DNA from: Deinococcus rubellus
Lineage (GTDB): Bacteria > Deinococcota > Deinococci > Deinococcales > Deinococcaceae
Reading direction: 5' to 3'
Assembly: GCF_025244745.1 (NCBI RefSeq)
Contig: NZ_CP104213.1
Span: 124,001-188,000 of the forward strand
Length of the DNA: 64,000 nt
A program made the position numbers and the translations under genes. Below are positions 60,534 to 64,000 of the stretch, piece after piece. The notes under the pieces are model-generated. The model was not told the DNA's origin. It made no database searches and saw only the letters and a program-made list of their open reading frames with translations. Position 1 is the first letter of the stretch. Each line of letters begins with the position of its first letter.

Positions 60534-61459
60534 TGTTCATCCTCATTGAGGATAACGGTGATGCTTTGCTGCAAGGCTTGAGGGCGCACGACTGCCCCGT
60601 ACTCCCGCGCTTCATAAGCCTCTGCTTCACGGGTAGCTTGAGCCTCACGCAAATCAGCTGCTTTAGTCCGGCGTTTCAATTCGCGCTCTTCTTCCCTCTC
60701 ACTCTCTGCTGTGGCATGTTGAACCTGCCCTGACTGGTAACGGCGCATGCTCTGACGTTCCTGCTCGTACAGGCTTCGCTGCTGATCAAGGTGAGGCTTC
60801 ATCACTCCAGCAATCAACGTTTCCTTGACGTACTGCGCCATACCAGAGCCGTCCACAGCGTTCGGGAATTTGAAACTGCGCTCAATAGTGGGGTCAAGAC
60901 CCATCACGTTGTTGTGATACAGCACCAACTTGAGCGGGTTGGCATCAAAGCCTTGTGCCTCTACCCGGCGCTGCAACTGCTCGACAGTTAGCCCTACATC
61001 CTTAGCCAAAGCATGTTGACTGTTGTGCATACTGGCCATCCCTTTGGCCGTGAGATGCAACTTACCCAGCGTTTCAATCATCTGGCGCTGCAACGTGTTG
61101 AAATCTTCTCGGAAATATTCATGCTGCTTACCCAACTGAACTGCCAAGTCAACAGCCTGCTGGGTCGCCTCCGCATGGTGGAAACTGGCGAGCATGGTGC
61201 TTTCATAGGCTTCCGCTTCACTCAGCGGAAGGATTTCCTCAGCCAACAACTCACGGGTAGAGTTGAGTTGGCCACGAAGCTCAATCATCCGCTGCATGGC
61301 CTTATCGCTCTTGGCCTTGTTCCACTCCACTTGAGCGCTCGTGCATTCACCTTCAAGACGGTCACGGTTGGCGATCAGCTTCTCATGCCCCGCTCGCGCT
61401 TGAATGGCTAAGGCTTTGGCATCTTCATAAGCTTGCTGTGCTTCCTCAATAACCTTCAT
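60530..61459 (-). CDS. Coiled-coil protein of the integrated element
   Basis: A 309-residue protein with an N-terminal coiled coil (residues about 1-120, for example VIEEAQQAYEDAKALAIQAR), a middle globular part (QHALAKDVGLTVEQLQRRVE, then FDANPLKLVLYHNNVMGLDP) and a second charged helix near the C-terminus (QSMRRYQSGQVQHATAESER). I do not recognise the family. Architecture of this type occurs in plasmid partition, phage scaffolding and condensin-like accessory proteins. It starts the coupled three-gene set. Confidence 0.65.
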   Translation of the reverse strand: MKVIEEAQQAYEDAKALAIQARAGHEKLIANRDRLEGECTSAQVEWNKAKSDKAMQRMIELRGQLNSTRELLAEEILPLSEAEAYESTMLASFHHAEATQQAVDLAVQLGKQHEYFREDFNTLQRQMIETLGKLHLTAKGMASMHNSQHALAKDVGLTVEQLQRRVEAQGFDANPLKLVLYHNNVMGLDPTIERSFKFPNAVDGSGMAQYVKETLIAGVMKPHLDQQRSLYEQERQSMRRYQSGQVQHATAESEREEERELKRRTKAADLREAQATREAEAYEAREYGAVVRPQALQQSITVILNEDEQ

Positions 61460-61517
61460 GACCTAACTATCTCGTTAAGGCATGCTTCGATACTGATGCA
61501 AATGATTGGATATTATA

Positions 61518-61748
61518 TCAACAGTTTTCTAGAGCTTTCTCCCAATGGGGTGTTAAGCCCATTTGATGCGCGAACCATGCCAAGTCCTCAGCCTGAACAT
61601 AACGATGATCACCTGACTTAAATTGCTTACAAGGAAGTCGGCCTGTTCGTGTCCAGCGGATAATAGTTGACACTGAAAAGCCAAGAACAAGGGCCACCAC
61701 TCCAACCCGCATGGGTGGAATGCCTTCGGGAACAAATGGTGTTGTCAT
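61518..61748 (-). CDS. Excisionase-like helix-turn-helix protein
   Basis: The 76 residues contain a MerR/excisionase-type winged HTH (VGVVALVLGFSVSTIIRWTR, TGRLPCKQFKSGDHRYVQAE, DLAWFAHQMG). The pattern of a helix-turn-helix, then a G-x-h-x-x-x wing with a HRYVQAEDL end is that of small excisionases and AlpA-like regulators on integrated elements. It probably controls excision or transcription of this block. ATG 61748 lies at the right end of the repeat-rich region at 61780-62010. Confidence 0.75.
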   Translation of the reverse strand: MTTPFVPEGIPPMRVGVVALVLGFSVSTIIRWTRTGRLPCKQFKSGDHRYVQAEDLAWFAHQMGLTPHWEKALENC

Positions 61749-61785
61749 TGTTTTGGCTCCTCGATAGCCGGAATGAGCGGTTAGC

Positions 61786-62006
61786 GTTCGGGCGGTTTCC
61801 GGGCGGTGGGCGGTTCCCTAGAGGGAAACCACCGCCCGCCCGTTTGCGGATGAACCAGGCGCTTCTGGGCGATCGTGCCGAGCGACTGTAGATTTCTGCG
61901 CCTAGCACATGCACAGAGGCATTTTGGGCGGTTGAGCGATTTCGGGCGGGCGATGATCTCCCACCCAAACTGAGGGAAATGGGCGAATACACGAATCGCC
62001 CAATTT
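61786..62006. repeat. Iteron-like repeat cluster, candidate origin
   Basis: The motif GGGCGRTT and close variants occur about eight times in 220 bases: CGGGCGGTTTCC at 61790, CGGGCGGTGGGCGGTTCCC at 61800-61817, TGGGCGATC near 61867, TTTTGGGCGGTTGAG at 61922, TTTCGGGCGGGCGAT at 61940, TGGGCGAATAC near 61980, and the reverse AATCGCCCAATTTC near 61994. A long hairpin (GGGCGGTTCCCT facing AGAGGGAAACCACCGCCC) is included. The cluster lies between the replication gene and the excisionase gene, where plasmid-like iteron origins are common. Confidence 0.5.
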
Positions 62007-62047
62007 CGGCTGAGGAGTCGCCCGTCTGCTGGAATCCGCTGTGAGCA

Positions 62048-64000
62048 TTAATCCTCTGCCTCCACAGGTTCAAAGGTCTTGCCCTGAATGACTTCACGAA
62101 CGGCCCCAGATTCTAGTAAGCTCTTCAACCCCTCATTGAATCGGCGTGGGGCCACATCATGTTCCGCGCAAGCCTGTTTCCAATCCGTCCGCTTGATGGG
62201 TGCTTCCACATCCGCGTACAGCCCCTCCAGAACTTCAAAGATGGTTGTCTGTTGAGGTGTGAGGAGGTCTCTGCCCATAATGACGCCGGATGCCACCGCG
62301 TCCCTAGCCACAACTCCTGCACTGCGCTCGACACCGTTCTCTTCCCAGCTATGGGATTGAAAGCTCAGCAAGATGGGTTTGCCCTCTTCAGCCGCGCCAC
62401 GGTTCTTGGATTGGCTCAGCTTGACCAAGCCTCCCTTCTTCTCGATAACCAACTCTGTCGTGAGTGGGGCCTTGAATGCAGATGCACCTCGTCCACCTCT
62501 ACTCGCATCCTTACCAGTGTGGTGGATGAGCAGCACCGTTGCGTTGAAGATACGCGTGAGCAGCTCCGCAGCATCAGTGAAATGCTTCATGTCATCGTTG
62601 CTGTTCTCGTCACCGTCACCGAACGTTCTGGCTACGGTGTCAACCACGATGAGCGCCAGCGGACCCCGTTCTCCCTCTGACTCTTTGAGCGTGAGAATTA
62701 GCTCCTCAAGTCCACCGTCCGGTTCCACGTCAGTAAGAGACAAGTAGCCGTCCAACAGGTCAAAGGGCAAAGACTCAGGGGCTACGACATGCATGTTGCA
62801 CCATGCCTCCAGGCGATTGGCGGTGTACTCCATGCTCTCTGCCGCTAACCACACCACAGGCCCCTGACTCACTTTGTGTTCCTGCCAGTCTTGCCCAGTA
62901 GCAACGTGCAGCGAGAGGTCAAGCCCAATCATGCTCTTGCCAGCGCCGGATGGACCAAGCAGGGCAGCCAAGGTTTGCTTCACGAGAAGATTCCCGACCA
63001 GAGGCTGAAGCGGAGGGATATTGCGCACCTCGTGGGCACGGTAACGGCGGATGCGCCTCTTGTCGCCTTGTACATTAGTGAAGGGCGCATATTTGAGTCT
63101 CAACGCTTCCAAATTCCGCTGCCAGGACTGCTTGCTTCTGAACTGTCCTGCAGGCCGTCCAAGTTTGGGAAGGTCGGGCATCTGCCAACCTTGATCACGC
63201 AGTTGCGTGATCCCGTATTGATGGGTGGACTTACCCTGGAGCCAGCGGTCAATCTCAGCTGCCCAGGAAGCGAGAGTGCGGCTGCCATCCGTAATCCAAA
63301 CACTGAAAACCGTTTCTGACTTGAGAAACTCGGCCATCTCCGAACCCCTGCTCATACGCTCTGCCACGTTGAGAAAGGCCTCTGCACTGTCATGTCGTCC
63401 ATAGGATTCCGGAGTTGTTAGGGCTGCCTTCTTTAACAGTTCGAACCCGGCTGGGTCCAAGTCTGCAGCAGACACCTCAGCAGCCATTGCAGGGACCCTA
63501 GCGTTAATCCTATGAGCTAGGTCGAGGATCGTTTCAGCCCTGGTAAGGCGTACTTGATCGAGAGCTTGGATAAGGGATATAGGCGTGCCGTCCGTGCGTT
63601 GCAAGAAGGTATTACCTAAGCCTTTCGGGTCAATTGTTGCCCCCCTGTAGGGCAGGTACACCATTCTGCCCCCGAGATTTTCGCTCATTGGGTAGACTTC
63701 CACTCCTGTGTATCCAGCTTCAGCCGCAATAGCTTTGAGCACACTGCTCAGTAACTTGTAGGGCACAGGCTCAGAAAGGAAGACCCAGAGGTGATGACCG
63801 CCATTAGTACTGATCTCCAAATTGAAGGCAACGCCGTTCTTCTCTAAGGCAGTTTGAATGCTATTTGTCTCTAGTAGGAATGCCTCTTCTAATTTACGTA
63901 TGCCTTTGCTCTTGTTATCTACATCTACACAAGCAACTGTGGTTTCAGTGGCATAGCCAGGAAGATAGCCCAGTGTTCCGACGCGCTCATTGTTATTGAG
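62048..64000 (-). CDS. Primase-polymerase / RepA-like ATPase fusion (partial)
   Basis: The frame is open to the window edge, so the N-terminus is missing; about 650 residues are visible. First comes an archaeo-eukaryotic-type primase-polymerase domain, with the metal site VACVDVDNK and the STNGGHHLWVFLSEP strand. A linker follows, then a RecA/DnaB-like ATPase of the RepA/AAA_25 kind: Walker A LLGPSGAGKSMIGLDL, Walker B LALIVVDTVARTFGDGDENS, and LLIHHTGKDASRGGRGASAF. A C-terminal winged-helix region ends it. Such fusions replicate plasmids, satellites and integrative elements by priming and unwinding DNA. The stop is at 62048. Confidence 0.88.
   Translation of the reverse strand, partial: LNNNERVGTLGYLPGYATETTVACVDVDNKSKGIRKLEEAFLLETNSIQTALEKNGVAFNLEISTNGGHHLWVFLSEPVPYKLLSSVLKAIAAEAGYTGVEVYPMSENLGGRMVYLPYRGATIDPKGLGNTFLQRTDGTPISLIQALDQVRLTRAETILDLAHRINARVPAMAAEVSAADLDPAGFELLKKAALTTPESYGRHDSAEAFLNVAERMSRGSEMAEFLKSETVFSVWITDGSRTLASWAAEIDRWLQGKSTHQYGITQLRDQGWQMPDLPKLGRPAGQFRSKQSWQRNLEALRLKYAPFTNVQGDKRRIRRYRAHEVRNIPPLQPLVGNLLVKQTLAALLGPSGAGKSMIGLDLSLHVATGQDWQEHKVSQGPVVWLAAESMEYTANRLEAWCNMHVVAPESLPFDLLDGYLSLTDVEPDGGLEELILTLKESEGERGPLALIVVDTVARTFGDGDENSNDDMKHFTDAAELLTRIFNATVLLIHHTGKDASRGGRGASAFKAPLTTELVIEKKGGLVKLSQSKNRGAAEEGKPILLSFQSHSWEENGVERSAGVVARDAVASGVIMGRDLLTPQQTTIFEVLEGLYADVEAPIKRTDWKQACAEHDVAPRRFNEGLKSLLESGAVREVIQGKTFEPVEAED

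Larger units (their letters stand above)
59604..64000. mobile_element. Probable integrated replicating element next to tRNA-Arg (partial)
   Basis: From the 3' end of tRNA-Arg onwards all genes are on the minus strand, the DNA is visibly less GC-rich, and the content is that of a plasmid- or satellite-like element: primase-polymerase with RepA-type ATPase, excisionase-like HTH, coiled-coil protein, two unknowns and an iteron-like region. No integrase is seen in the window; it would lie beyond 64000, together with the second attachment site. Classification is inferred from this content. Confidence 0.6.

Noticed and set aside
61786..62006. Considered the GGGCG repeats as a CRISPR array
   Set aside because: Repeat units are 8-12 bases, irregularly spaced and in both orientations, with no spacers of constant length and no cas genes.

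Overview
The window looks like a stretch of Deinococcus (or a very close relative) chromosome. It is GC-rich, and many genes begin with a leaderless promoter: a TANNNT -10 box lies 6-8 bases before the start codon. The gene content also fits: MqnB of the futalosine pathway, a MurE without the diaminopimelate motif, paired deoxynucleoside kinases, LytM, DUF4127, GGDEF/HD-GYP proteins and IS200/IS605 elements. This assignment is inference from content, not a database match.

Layout. Positions 1-2.9 kb hold a frameshifted HD-GYP gene, two coupled hypothetical genes that are also frameshifted, and remnants. 3.0-6.7 kb is a minus-strand operon of minor pilin-like proteins (FimT/GspH, PilV, PilW and a large PilX-like protein). 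7.4-9.0 kb is a small mobile element encoding the RNA-guided nuclease IscB with its omega RNA. It sits exactly at the ribosome binding site of a pair of small HTH genes. A secreted HNH nuclease and a GGDEF-GAF-HD-GYP protein follow. 13.2-14.9 kb is a complete tnpA-tnpB IS200/IS605 element. 14.9-40.4 kb is mostly chromosomal core: histidine phosphatases, ychF, a solute-binding protein, an antiporter, LytM, a secreted DUF4127 protein, tkt, nth, mqnB, a MoxR/ankyrin/DUF58/transglutaminase operon, fabI, gmk, dus and argB.

40.6-50.2 kb is a long plus-strand run of tightly coupled genes: sugar-binding protein, GH20 hexosaminidase, two ABC permeases, lipoprotein, FAD-dependent oxidoreductase, alpha/beta hydrolase and cytosolic DUF4127 protein. 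It reads as an amino-sugar oligosaccharide uptake and breakdown island whose last steps are uncharacterised. 50.2-59.2 kb returns to core genes: acyl-ACP desaturase, peroxiredoxin, ygfZ-like, murE, a TMEM175-like channel, two deoxynucleoside kinases, rpsO and a nitrilase-like protein. Three tRNA genes (Ser, Ser, Arg) at 59.3-59.6 kb share a consensus promoter. After tRNA-Arg comes a lower-GC block on the minus strand that runs off the window: primase-polymerase/RepA ATPase, excisionase-like HTH, coiled-coil protein and two unknowns, with an iteron-like repeat cluster. It is probably an integrated plasmid or satellite-type element.

The most interesting points are the IscB locus and its readable guide, the DUF4127-containing catabolic cluster with two tiny translationally coupled ORFs, the tRNA-Arg-adjacent replicating element, and two enzyme homologues that have lost their catalytic nucleophile. 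Several genes carry single-base frameshifts or an in-frame stop. Whether these are biological or sequencing errors cannot be decided here.
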